A stretch of 64,000 nucleotides of DNA, taken from contig NZ_QFXK01000003.1 in NCBI RefSeq assembly GCF_003261635.1, positions 1 through 64,000 of the forward strand, read 5' to 3'. This stretch comes from Kribbella monticola. Its GTDB lineage: Bacteria > Actinomycetota > Actinomycetes > Propionibacteriales > Kribbellaceae. The translations under genes and the position numbers were made by a program. Below, in pieces: positions 51,590 to 59,732 of this stretch; position 1 is the stretch's first letter, and each line of letters begins with the position of its first letter. Below the pieces are notes generated by a model. The model was not told the DNA's origin and searched no databases. It saw only the letters and a list, made by a program, of their open reading frames with translations.

Positions 51590-52351
51590 ATGAGCGATTC
51601 CGGCACCGTGACGACAACTGGTCTCGTCGCCCTGACGGGCGTCAACAAACATTTCGGCGACCTGCACGTGTTGAAGGACATCAACCTGTCCATCAACAAG
51701 GGCGAGGTCGTGGTCGTGATCGGCCCGTCCGGCTCCGGCAAGTCCACGCTGTGCCGCGCGATCAACCGGCTCGAACCGATCGACTCCGGCACCATCACCC
51801 TCGACGGCCAGCCCCTCCCCAGCGAGGGCAAGGCCCTGGCCAACCTCCGCGCCGACGTCGGCATGGTCTTCCAGAGCTTCAACCTCTTCGCCCACAAGAC
51901 CATCCTGCAAAACGTCACCCTCGGCCCGTTGAAGGTCCGCAAGGCCGACCCCAAGATCGTCGAGAAGCGCGCGATGGAACTGCTGGAGCGCGTCGGGGTC
52001 GCCAACCAGGCCTCGAAGTACCCGGCGCAACTGTCCGGCGGCCAGCAGCAGCGCGTCGCGATCGCTCGCGCGCTCGCGATGGAGCCCAAGGTCATCTTGT
52101 TCGACGAGCCCACCTCGGCCCTCGACCCGGAGATGATCCAGGAGGTCCTCGAGGTGATGATCGACCTGGCCAGGCAGTCCATGACGATGGTCGTGGTCAC
52201 CCACGAGATGGGTTTCGCCCGCAGCGCGGCCAATCGGGTGGTGTTCATGGCCGACGGCGAGATCGTCGAAGAGGCCAGCCCCGAGACCTTCTTCACCAAC
52301 CCGACCTCCCGGCGTGCGCAGGACTTCCTCGGGAAGATCCTCAAGCACTGA
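51590..52351 (+). CDS. gluA: Amino acid ABC transporter ATPase (glutamate type)
   Basis: A 253-residue polar amino acid transporter ATPase. Walker A is GPSGSGKST, the Q-loop is VFQSFNLF, the signature is LSGGQQQRVAIARALA, Walker B is VILFDEPTSALDP, and the H-loop is VVTHEMGFAR. It powers import through the permease pair encoded downstream. The first gene of a four-gene cluster with the order ATPase, binding protein, permease, permease, as in the Corynebacterium gluABCD operon. A 255-bp non-coding region precedes it. The substrate glutamate or glutamine is inferred from the family. Confidence 0.93.
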   Translation: MSDSGTVTTTGLVALTGVNKHFGDLHVLKDINLSINKGEVVVVIGPSGSGKSTLCRAINRLEPIDSGTITLDGQPLPSEGKALANLRADVGMVFQSFNLFAHKTILQNVTLGPLKVRKADPKIVEKRAMELLERVGVANQASKYPAQLSGGQQQRVAIARALAMEPKVILFDEPTSALDPEMIQEVLEVMIDLARQSMTMVVVTHEMGFARSAANRVVFMADGEIVEEASPETFFTNPTSRRAQDFLGKILKH

Positions 52352-52417
52352 CCAGACGCCCGGCAGGCCCCGTGGGCAGGCCGCAACTGCAGTAAAAACA
52401 CACGAAGGGGAACCTCA

Positions 52418-53338
52418 ATGAGAATGCGCAACCTCGTCGCCACTCTCGGCGTCGCGGCGCTCGCGCTGACCGTCGGTGCCTGTGGCAAGGACGATTCGCC
52501 GACCGCCGGTGGCGGCGGCAGCACCACCGGCTCCTGCGGCGACCTGCACAAGTTCACCGTGGCCAGCGGCGCGGACGTGACCGGCAGCCCGACCTTCACC
52601 AAGATGAAGGCCCGCGGCCACGCGGTCGTCGGGGTCAAGGCCGACCAGCCGAACCTCGGCTACAAGGACGCCAACGGCAAGCGCTGCGGTTTCGACATCG
52701 AGATCGCCCGGATGGTGTCGGCGCAGCTCGGCCTGGACCCGGACAAGATCGAGTACCAGGAGATCCCGTCCGCGAACCGCGAGACCGCGATCGGCGGTGG
52801 ACAGATCGACTACTACGTGGGCACGTACTCGATCACCGACAAGCGCAAGAAGCTGGTCTCGTTCGCCGGACCGTACTTCGTCGCCGGTCAGGACCTCCTG
52901 GTCCGCAAGTCCGACACGTCGATGGACGCCGGCAAGACCGCTCTCAAGGGGAAGAAGGTCTGCTCCGCGACCGGCTCCACCCCGATCCAGCGGGTCAAGG
53001 ACGAGCAGCTCACCGAGGCGAGCAACATCTCCGAGTTCAAGACCTACTCCGAGTGCGTCTCCCAGCTGCTGGACAACAAGACCGACGCCGTCACCACCGA
53101 CGACGCCATCCTCAAGGGCTACGCCGCGAACGCGCCGGACGAGCTGCGCGTGGTCGGCAAGCCGTTCAGCACCGAGAAGTACGGCATCGGCCTCCCGCTG
53201 ACCGACAAGGCTCTGCGGGACAAGGTGAACGCCGGCCTGGAGTCGTCCTTCACCGATGGCACCTGGAAGGCCCTGTACGACGAGACGCTCGGTAAGTCCG
53301 GCGCCGCCGCGACACCGCCCTCGCTCGAGAAGTACTGA
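52418..53338 (+). CDS. gluB: Amino acid ABC transporter substrate-binding lipoprotein
   Basis: A 306-residue lipoprotein. The signal ends in a lipobox (LTVGAC, Cys about residue 23). The family 3 binding domain follows: VVGVKADQPNLGYKDANGKRCGFDIEIARMV, DYYVGTYSITDKRKKLVSFAGPYF and the ligand-contact region VCSATGSTPIQRV. AAGGGGAACCTCA precedes the ATG. A strong hairpin follows the gene, ahead of the permease genes, and should raise its relative expression. It is the external ligand receptor of the GluABCD system. Confidence 0.93.
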   Translation: MRMRNLVATLGVAALALTVGACGKDDSPTAGGGGSTTGSCGDLHKFTVASGADVTGSPTFTKMKARGHAVVGVKADQPNLGYKDANGKRCGFDIEIARMVSAQLGLDPDKIEYQEIPSANRETAIGGGQIDYYVGTYSITDKRKKLVSFAGPYFVAGQDLLVRKSDTSMDAGKTALKGKKVCSATGSTPIQRVKDEQLTEASNISEFKTYSECVSQLLDNKTDAVTTDDAILKGYAANAPDELRVVGKPFSTEKYGIGLPLTDKALRDKVNAGLESSFTDGTWKALYDETLGKSGAAATPPSLEKY

Positions 53339-53348
53339 TCCATCGGGT

Positions 53349-53381
53349 CAGGGCGACCCCGGTTCGTCCGGGGTCGCCCTG
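53349..53381 (+). terminator. Intra-operon hairpin between gluB and gluC
   Basis: A perfect 14-bp stem CAGGGCGACCCCGG / CCGGGGTCGCCCTG with a TTCGT loop, 10 bp after gluB. It is probably a partial terminator or 3' stabiliser rather than a full stop, since gluC and gluD follow on the same strand. Confidence 0.8.
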
Positions 53382-53408
53382 GCTGTCCCCCTCTTCTGGA
53401 AGGTCGCG

Positions 53409-54056
53409 ATGCTCTCGGTCCTCACCGACAACTGGGAACTGTTCCGGGACGGTTTCTGGACGACGCTCAGGTTGTTCCTGGTGGCCGGCGTCCTCAGTCT
53501 GATCCTGGGCACCGTTCTGGCCGGCTTCCGCGTTTCCCCGGTCACGGCACTGCGCGGCATCGGCACCGGCTACGTCAACACGCTGCGGAACACGCCGCTG
53601 ACGCTGGTCTTCTCATTCCTCTTCTTCGGCGCCGCCAAGACGCAGCTCAGCCTGCCGACCTTCTTCTGGGCGGCCGTGGCCGCCCTCACCTTCTACACCT
53701 CCGCGTTCATCTGCGAGGTGGTCCGGGCAGGTATCAACACGATCTCCCCCGGTCAGGCCGAGGCTGCCCGTGCGGTGGGAATGACGTTCATGCAGGTACT
53801 GACGATCGTCGTGCTCCCGCAGGCCTTCCGCGCGATCGTGCCACCGCTGACCAGTGTGCTGATCGCGCTGCTGAAGAACACCACGATCGCGGCCGGGTTC
53901 TCGGTCCTGGAAGCCGGCGCGATCCCGGCGGCCATGGCCGAACGGGGTGAGAACCAGATGCTCACGCTGGTCTGGATCACCATCGGCTTCCTGATCCTGA
54001 TCACTCCCCTGGTCTTCCTGCAACGGTGGGCCGAACGACGGACGGCGGTAGCCTGA
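53409..54056 (+). CDS. gluC: Amino acid ABC transporter permease
   Basis: A 215-residue integral membrane protein with about five helices (LRLFLVAGVLSLILGTVLAGF and following). The HisM-type permease loop YTSAFICEVVRAGINTISPGQAEAARAVGM contains the EAA motif that contacts the ATPase. ATG 53409 is taken because GGAAGG precedes it; a longer frame would run back into gluB. The stop overlaps the gluD start (ATGA). Confidence 0.92.
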   Translation: MLSVLTDNWELFRDGFWTTLRLFLVAGVLSLILGTVLAGFRVSPVTALRGIGTGYVNTLRNTPLTLVFSFLFFGAAKTQLSLPTFFWAAVAALTFYTSAFICEVVRAGINTISPGQAEAARAVGMTFMQVLTIVVLPQAFRAIVPPLTSVLIALLKNTTIAAGFSVLEAGAIPAAMAERGENQMLTLVWITIGFLILITPLVFLQRWAERRTAVA

Positions 54057-54919
54057 TGAGCGCAGTCCTCTACGACGTTCCGGGCCCGCGCGCGAGACTG
54101 CGCAACCGGATCCTCAATGTCGTCGTCATCGTGGCCGTTGTGGCCGTCGTCATCTGGCTCGTTCTGCGGCTGAACGACAACGGGCAGTTCGCCGCCCGGC
54201 GCTGGGCGCAGTTCGAGTACAAGGCCATCCAGAAAGAACTGCTCACCGGCCTGCTGAACACGCTGCGGGCAGCCGGGGCGGCCACCGTTCTCGCGCTGAT
54301 CTTCGGCGCAGTGTTCGCCGCCGCCCGGATCAGCGACCACAAATGGGTCCGCGTTCCGGCCACCCTGGTCGTCGAGTTGTTCCGCGCGATCCCGCTGCTG
54401 ATCCTGATGTTCTTCTTCTACTACGGCAGCCTGCAGTACCACCTCGGCCTGACCCCGTTTCACGCCGTCGTGTTCGGCCTCACCCTCTACAACGGCTCCG
54501 TCCTCGCCGAGATCTTCCGCGCCGGGATCAGCGCGGTACCGAAGGGCCAGCGCGAAGCTGCCTACGCCATGGGACTGCGCAAGAACCAGGTCGTCCGGCT
54601 GATCTTGTTGCCACAGGCAGTCAGAGCGATGCTGCCCGCGATCGTCAGCCAGCTCGTCGTCTTGCTGAAGGACACCGCGCTCGGCTTCATCATCACGTAC
54701 AACGAACTCCTGTACGTCGCCAAGCAGATGGGCGGCCGCCTCGAATTCGGCTTCCCCTACATCCCGACCTACATGGTCGTAGCGGTCATCTACATCGGCC
54801 TGTGCTCCCTGCTCTCCCTGCTGGCCCGGTACCTCGAAGCCCGCACCCGCCGCAACCGCAAGATCGCCCCAGGAACCACCGTCACCGCCGCCCCCCTCGA
54901 CGACGGCGGCGCCGCCTAA
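54056..54919 (+). CDS. gluD: Amino acid ABC transporter permease
   Basis: A 287-residue partner permease with about six helices (ILNVVVIVAVVAVVIWLVLRL first). The EAA loop is LYNGSVLAEIFRAGISAVPKGQREAAYAMGL. Its ATG overlaps gluC's stop by 4 nt, so the two permeases are coupled and form the heterodimeric pore. The charged N-terminus (PRARLRNR) is cytoplasmic. The C-terminal tail is Arg/Lys-rich then Ala/Thr-rich. Confidence 0.92.
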   Translation: MSAVLYDVPGPRARLRNRILNVVVIVAVVAVVIWLVLRLNDNGQFAARRWAQFEYKAIQKELLTGLLNTLRAAGAATVLALIFGAVFAAARISDHKWVRVPATLVVELFRAIPLLILMFFFYYGSLQYHLGLTPFHAVVFGLTLYNGSVLAEIFRAGISAVPKGQREAAYAMGLRKNQVVRLILLPQAVRAMLPAIVSQLVVLLKDTALGFIITYNELLYVAKQMGGRLEFGFPYIPTYMVVAVIYIGLCSLLSLLARYLEARTRRNRKIAPGTTVTAAPLDDGGAA

Positions 54920-54960
54920 AACGCGTTGCCTCGGTCTGCGGCTGAAGGAAGACTGCGGGG

Positions 54961-55866
54961 ATGACTTCGCAGGACGACGGTCGTGCCGGGATTGACGTGG
55001 GGTTGGTGCGGCGGCTGGTGAAGGCGCAGTTTCCGCAGTGGGGGGAGTTGGCGGTCGAGCCGGTGGCGGTGGAGGGGTGGGACAACCGGACTTACCGGTT
55101 GGGGGACTCGATGACGGTGCGGTTGCCTACCGCGGCGGGGTATGCGCCTGCGGTGGACAAGGAGGATCGGTGGTTGCCGGTCCTGGCGCCGCAGTTGCCG
55201 GTTGCGGTGCCGGAGCCTTTGGGGAAAGGGGTTCCGGGCGAGGGGTACGGGTTCAACTGGTCGGTTCGGCGCTGGCTGGCCGGGGAGACGGCAGCACCGG
55301 AGCGGATCGACGACCTGGTCGAGTTCGCGACGGCAGTGGCCGAGTTCATTCTGGCTTTGCAGAAGTGCGATGCCACCGACGGGCCGGTCGCCGGGGCGCA
55401 CAGTTTCTATCGGGGTACGCCGCCGGTGTACTACGACGGCGAGACCCGCCAGGCGCTCGAAGTACTCGAGGGACACCTCGACACCGCTGCCGCGGCTGAG
55501 GTCTGGGAGGCCGCGATCGGGTCGGTGTACGACGGGCCGCCGAAGTGGTTCCACGGAGACATTGCCAGCGGCAACCTTCTTGTCGAGAACGGCCGCCTTT
55601 CTGCAGTGATCGACTTCGGTACTTCGGGGGTCGGCGACCCCGCGTGCGACCTGGTGATCGCCTGGACGATGTTCGACGGGGCCGGGCGCGAGGCATTCCG
55701 TCGTACGGTCGATCAGGACGCAGGCACTTGGGCTCGCGCGCGTGGATGGGCGCTGTGGAAGGCGTTGATCGTGATGGCCGCCGACCTCGGGACCGACGAG
55801 GAGAGCGTTGCCACCAACCGCCGCGTGATCGAGGAGGTCCTCAAGGACCACGCGGCGGCCGGGTAG
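54961..55866 (+). CDS. Aminoglycoside phosphotransferase-family kinase
   Basis: A 301-residue APH-type kinase. Core motifs: KWFHGDIASGNLLVENG with the catalytic Asp, and SAVIDFGTSGVGDPACD with the metal-binding Asp. The N-terminal lobe (VEGWDNRTYRLGDSMTVRLPT) binds ATP. The motifs and length match the common APH(3')-like group of actinobacteria that is often annotated as an aminoglycoside kinase but rarely tested. It lies 41 bp after gluD on the same strand and is convergent with the aminotransferase gene (1 bp between stops). Confidence 0.9.
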   Translation: MTSQDDGRAGIDVGLVRRLVKAQFPQWGELAVEPVAVEGWDNRTYRLGDSMTVRLPTAAGYAPAVDKEDRWLPVLAPQLPVAVPEPLGKGVPGEGYGFNWSVRRWLAGETAAPERIDDLVEFATAVAEFILALQKCDATDGPVAGAHSFYRGTPPVYYDGETRQALEVLEGHLDTAAAAEVWEAAIGSVYDGPPKWFHGDIASGNLLVENGRLSAVIDFGTSGVGDPACDLVIAWTMFDGAGREAFRRTVDQDAGTWARARGWALWKALIVMAADLGTDEESVATNRRVIEEVLKDHAAAG

Positions 55867-55867
55867 C

Positions 55868-57157
55868 TCAGCGCAGGGTGTTGAAGGAGTCGCGGATGAT
55901 CTCCAGCGCCTCGGTGGTCTCTTCCTCGGTCAGGGTCATCGGCGGCGCCATCCGCAGAACGTTGCCGTAGAGGCCGCCCTTGCCGATCAGCAGGCCACGG
56001 TTCTTGGTCTCCTGCTGCAGCTTCGCCGTGGCGGCCGGATCCGGCTTGTTGTCGTCCGGCGTGACGATCTCGGCCGCCAGCATCAGGCCCTTGCCGCGGA
56101 CGTCACCAAGTTCGGGGAACTCCTCCGAGATGCCGCGCAGGCCGTCGATCAACTGCGCGCCGCGCTTGGCCGCATTGGCCTGGAGATCCTTGTCGAGCAG
56201 GTAGTCGATGGTCGCCTTCGCCGCGGTGGTCGAGATCGGGTTGCCGCCGAACGTCGACAACGAGTTCGCGCTCAGGCTGTCCATCAGTGCGGGTGTCGCG
56301 ACCACGCCGCCGATGGCGAACCCGTTGCCGAGGCCCTTCGCGAACGTCATCGCGTCCGGTACGACGTCGTGCGCCTGGATCCCCCAGAAGTGCTCGCCGG
56401 TGCGGCCCCAGCCGGTCTGCACCTCGTCGGAGATGAGCAGGATGCCGAACTCGTCGAGCACCTCCTTGAACGCGGCGTACAGGCCGTCAGGCGGGGACGA
56501 GAAGCCGCCGACGCCCTGGATCGGCTCCACGATCATGCAGGCGACGTCGCCGGCTGTGGTGGTCTGAATGACCTCCCGCAGGTCGTCCGTGCAGACCTTG
56601 ATGTACTCCGCGTCCGGCAGATCCTTGAACGGGCTGCGATACCGGTACGCGCCCTGCACGTACTGCACGTTCACCGGCGACAGGCTGCTGGCGGACCAGC
56701 CCCGGTTGCCGGTGATCGCGACGGTGCCGAACGCGCGTCCGTGGTACGAGTTGCGCAGTGCGAGCACCTGGTTCGAGCGGCGCTTCTGCGTCGCCAGCAG
56801 CAGGGCCGCCTCGTTCGCCTCGGTGCCGGAGTTGGTGAAGAAGACCTTGGCGTCCGGAATCCCCGACAACTCGGCGATCTTCTCGGCCAGCTCGATCTGC
56901 CGCCGGATCAGGTACACCGTCGAGGTGTGGGCGATGCCGCTGGCCAACTGCTCCCGGACCGCGTCCGAGATCTCCGCGATGTCGTACCCGATCGCGTTGG
57001 TCAGGATGCCGGCGAAGAAGTCGAGGTACTCCTTGCCTTCGCCGTCGGTCACCCGGCGCCCGGTTCCCTTGACGATCTCGATCGGCTCCTCGTAGTACAA
57101 CGCGAGCCAGTCCGGCATGACGGCCTTGTGACGCTCCCAGAGCTCCGCATGAGTCAT
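55868..57157 (-). CDS. Class III pyridoxal-phosphate aminotransferase
   Basis: A 429-residue PLP enzyme of the ornithine/AGXT2-like group. The PLP lysine lies in MTFAKGLGNGF. SGTEANEAALLLA, NSYHGRAFGTVAITG and LISDEVQTGWGRTG are the other signatures. The N-terminus reads WLALYYEEPIEIVKGTGRRVTDGEGKEYLDFFAGI. Family members use alanine, beta-alanine, ornithine or GABA donors; the donor here is not decided. The gene has its own promoter region with a perfect palindrome at 57191-57207. Confidence 0.93.
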   Translation of the reverse strand: MTHAELWERHKAVMPDWLALYYEEPIEIVKGTGRRVTDGEGKEYLDFFAGILTNAIGYDIAEISDAVREQLASGIAHTSTVYLIRRQIELAEKIAELSGIPDAKVFFTNSGTEANEAALLLATQKRRSNQVLALRNSYHGRAFGTVAITGNRGWSASSLSPVNVQYVQGAYRYRSPFKDLPDAEYIKVCTDDLREVIQTTTAGDVACMIVEPIQGVGGFSSPPDGLYAAFKEVLDEFGILLISDEVQTGWGRTGEHFWGIQAHDVVPDAMTFAKGLGNGFAIGGVVATPALMDSLSANSLSTFGGNPISTTAAKATIDYLLDKDLQANAAKRGAQLIDGLRGISEEFPELGDVRGKGLMLAAEIVTPDDNKPDPAATAKLQQETKNRGLLIGKGGLYGNVLRMAPPMTLTEEETTEALEIIRDSFNTLR

Positions 57158-57190
57158 GCCCTAAGCATTACCTCATCGCGCGGTTCGCCG

Positions 57191-57207
57191 ACAGTACGCC
57201 GTACTGT
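57191..57207. promoter_or_regulatory. Palindrome upstream of the aminotransferase gene
   Basis: ACAGTACGCCGTACTGT is a perfect 8-bp inverted repeat around one base, 34 bp before the aminotransferase start. It may be an operator. Caution: the same 15-bp core CAGTACGCCGTACTG also occurs inside the response regulator gene (20802-20816), and GTAC-rich words are frequent here. Confidence 0.35.
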
Positions 57208-57307
57208 GCGACCCGGCCCCAAGGGCTACTCCTCGCAGGCACTCGATCACGGGGAACGCTCCCCGGAGTGATACCGCTAACATCCGCAGAGGAGATAACA
57301 AGAAAAT

Positions 57308-57370
57308 GTCAGAACAACCTACTCAATTTTGTCCTGACTATTGACTCGGTAAACGCTTGCCCACTAGCGT
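57308..57370 (+). promoter_or_regulatory. Promoter and operators of the sugar ABC transporter
   Basis: TTGACT (57341-57346) and TAGCGT (57365-57370), 18 bp apart, form a candidate promoter. The spacer contains GGTAAACGCTTGCC (57348-57361), a LacI-family operator with central CG, well placed to block polymerase. Just upstream, GTCAGAACAA (57308-57317) and TTGTCCTGAC (57329-57338) form a second inverted repeat (9 of 10 pairs). No regulator gene of this type is in the window. Confidence 0.65.
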
Positions 57371-57413
57371 CCGACGCCAACGAAGGCCCGCCTGGAACCA
57401 AGGAGACTGCAAG

Positions 57414-58694
57414 ATGAGCACTTCACTTCGACGCTGGCGATGGGTGCCGGTGGTGGTCGTGGCCGCGGTGGCACTGGCCGCCTGCGGTGGCGGTTCCGGC
57501 GACGACTCGGCCTCGGGCGGCGCCAAGAAGATCACCTTCTGGCTGTCGACCGCCGCCCAGATCCAGGGCTACACCGACCTCGCCAAGGACTTCGAGGCCA
57601 AGGAAGGCATCAAGGTCGAGGTCGTCAACCAGCCCTACGACGGCTACCAGGACAAGTTGCGGCAGTCCGCGCAGGCCAACTCCCTGCCCGACGTCGCCAG
57701 CGTGCCGTCGCTGGACACGATCTGGATCAACAAGCTGCAGGACCTGAGCGCGACGTCGAACAACGACGCCAACAAGATCCGCAAGGACCTGGTCACCGAG
57801 CAGGACGGCAAGGTGCTGGCGATCCCCTCCGACCTCACCGCGGCCGGCCTGTTCATCAACAAGAGCCTGTTCACCAAGGCCGGCGTGCCGTTCCCGACCG
57901 ACCCGGCCAAGACCTGGACCTGGGACGAGTTCCTCGCGGCGGCGACCAAGGTCCGTACCGCGACGAAGGCCAAGTACGACCTGGTCTACGACAACTCCGC
58001 CGCCCGGATCCGGGGCTTCATCTACAACAACGGCGGCAAGGGCTTCCAGCTCGGCGACGACGGCAAGTACCAGAAGCCTGACGACGCGACGATCGCCGCG
58101 CTGACCAAGTTCAAGGCGATGAACGACGACAAGGTGATGCCGAAGTCGGTCTGGACCTCGGGCGCCGACCCGAACGCGCTGTTCAAGAGCGGCCAGGTGG
58201 TGGCCTACTACTCCGGCGTCTGGCAGGTCCCCGACTTCGCCGACGGCATCACCGGCTTCGAGTGGGCCAGCGTTCCGACGCCGGGCCCGGTACAGGCCAC
58301 CGACATCAACCTCGGCGGCAAGGTCGTTGCCTTCAACAACGACAAGACCGCGTCGGCGGCCAAGAAGTGGGTGGACTTCCTCTTCCAGAAGGACAACTAC
58401 ACCAAGCTGGCCCAGTCCAACGGCTACCTGTCGGTCGAGTCCGGTCTCGCCCTGAAGTACCCGTTCAAGTCGCCGGCCGCACTCGCCGCGTTCGACCTCT
58501 ACAACAAGGAGATCGAGCTCGCCGACCCGATCTCGGCATCGGGCCAGGCTGCCGGTACCAAGCTCATCCTCGAGGGCAAGGCGGTCCAGGACGACCCGAC
58601 CAAGCCCGAGATGGCCAAGTTCATCAACGGCGAACAAGACGTGCAGAAGACGGTCGACAACATCGTCAACGGCCTCAACTCGCAACTGAGCTGA
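57414..58694 (+). CDS. Sugar ABC transporter substrate-binding lipoprotein
   Basis: A 426-residue family 1 binding protein. A signal with lipobox VALAAC leads to CGGGSGDD. The body shows the alternating pattern of carbohydrate-binding proteins: KITFWLSTAAQIQGYTDLAKDFEAKEGIKVEVVNQPYDGYQDKL-type start, TWTWDEFLAAATKV in the middle, and KKWVDFLFQKDNYTKLAQ late. It delivers an oligosaccharide or glycoside to the two permeases encoded next. AAGGAGACTGCAAG precedes the ATG. No cognate ATPase gene is nearby, as is normal where a shared MsiK-type ATPase serves several importers. Confidence 0.94.
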   Translation: MSTSLRRWRWVPVVVVAAVALAACGGGSGDDSASGGAKKITFWLSTAAQIQGYTDLAKDFEAKEGIKVEVVNQPYDGYQDKLRQSAQANSLPDVASVPSLDTIWINKLQDLSATSNNDANKIRKDLVTEQDGKVLAIPSDLTAAGLFINKSLFTKAGVPFPTDPAKTWTWDEFLAAATKVRTATKAKYDLVYDNSAARIRGFIYNNGGKGFQLGDDGKYQKPDDATIAALTKFKAMNDDKVMPKSVWTSGADPNALFKSGQVVAYYSGVWQVPDFADGITGFEWASVPTPGPVQATDINLGGKVVAFNNDKTASAAKKWVDFLFQKDNYTKLAQSNGYLSVESGLALKYPFKSPAALAAFDLYNKEIELADPISASGQAAGTKLILEGKAVQDDPTKPEMAKFINGEQDVQKTVDNIVNGLNSQLS

Positions 58695-58707
58695 CGTCCT
58701 GATCGCG

Positions 58708-58739
58708 GGACCGCCGGCATCCACCGATGCCGGCGGTCC
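58708..58739 (+). terminator. Intra-operon hairpin between sugar-binding protein and permease genes
   Basis: A perfect 14-bp stem GGACCGCCGGCATC / GATGCCGGCGGTCC with a CACC loop, 13 bp after the binding-protein gene. It probably acts as a partial terminator or mRNA stabiliser. Confidence 0.82.
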
Positions 58740-58765
58740 ACTGCACGGAGTACGAGGAGAGCAGC

Positions 58766-59731
58766 ATGGTGGACAGCATCCAAGCGACGGCGGAGGCACC
58801 GGGCCGCGCAGTACGGCGGGGGCCGGAGCCCGCGCGACCGCGCCTGCTTCGGCGGCGCGGCAGACCTCTGAACCGATACACCGCAGCGCCACTGGTGCTC
58901 ATCTCGGTCAACCTGCTCTTGTTCATCACGTTCTTCGTCTGGCCTGCGGTGACCGGGCTGCTCTACTCGTTCACCAGCTACACCGGCGTCGGCGACGCGC
59001 CGTACGTGGGCCTGGACAACTACCAGCGGCTGCTCAACGACAAGGCGTTCTACTCGGCCCTGACTCGCACAGTGACCTTCACTGCCGGCGTGGTGCCGCT
59101 GACGATCGTGCTGTCGCTGGGCACCGCCGTACTGCTGGTCACGGACTACACCAAGGGCAAGAGCGTTGCCCGGATCATCTTCTTCCTCCCCTGGCTCATC
59201 TCGCCGATCATCGCCGGGGTGATCTGGCGCTGGATGTTCGGCGAGAACTTCGGCCTGGTCAACTTCGTCATCACGTCGCTGGGCGGCAAGGAGGTGCCCT
59301 GGCAGTCGAATGCGAACCTGTCGCTGTTCGTCGTCATCATCGCCGCGGCGTGGGGCGGCACCGCCTTCAACATGCTGCTGTTCGTCGCCGCACTGAAGAA
59401 CGTGCCGACCGCGTACTACGAGGCGGCGTCGCTCGACGGCGCCGGCGCGTGGGCGAAGTTCCGCAACATCACGCTGCCCGCGATCGCGCCGACGACCTTC
59501 ATCGTGGTGCTGCTGAGCGTGCTGGGCTCGATGAAGGAGTACGCGCTGGTCCAGGCGATCAACGCCGGCGGACCGGGTACGGCGAACAACCTCATCGTCC
59601 AGTACATCTACACCAAGGGCTTCCAGCGGGCACAGATCGGCTACGCCAGCGCCGCGTCGTTCGTCCTGATGCTGATCCTGATGGTCATCGCGATCGTGCA
59701 ACTCGTCATCAACCGGCGCAAGGAGTCCTGA
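58766..59731 (+). CDS. Sugar ABC transporter permease (MalF-like)
   Basis: A 321-residue permease with six predicted helices (VLISVNLLLFITFFVW, VVPLTIVLSLGTAVLLVTDY and others). The EAA loop is YYEAASLDGAGAWAKFRNITLPAIAP. A basic cytoplasmic tail opens the protein (RRGPEPARPRLLRRRG). GAGGAGAGCAGC precedes the ATG. The partner permease starts 1 bp after its stop. Confidence 0.93.
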   Translation: MVDSIQATAEAPGRAVRRGPEPARPRLLRRRGRPLNRYTAAPLVLISVNLLLFITFFVWPAVTGLLYSFTSYTGVGDAPYVGLDNYQRLLNDKAFYSALTRTVTFTAGVVPLTIVLSLGTAVLLVTDYTKGKSVARIIFFLPWLISPIIAGVIWRWMFGENFGLVNFVITSLGGKEVPWQSNANLSLFVVIIAAAWGGTAFNMLLFVAALKNVPTAYYEAASLDGAGAWAKFRNITLPAIAPTTFIVVLLSVLGSMKEYALVQAINAGGPGTANNLIVQYIYTKGFQRAQIGYASAASFVLMLILMVIAIVQLVINRRKES

Positions 59732-59732
59732 C

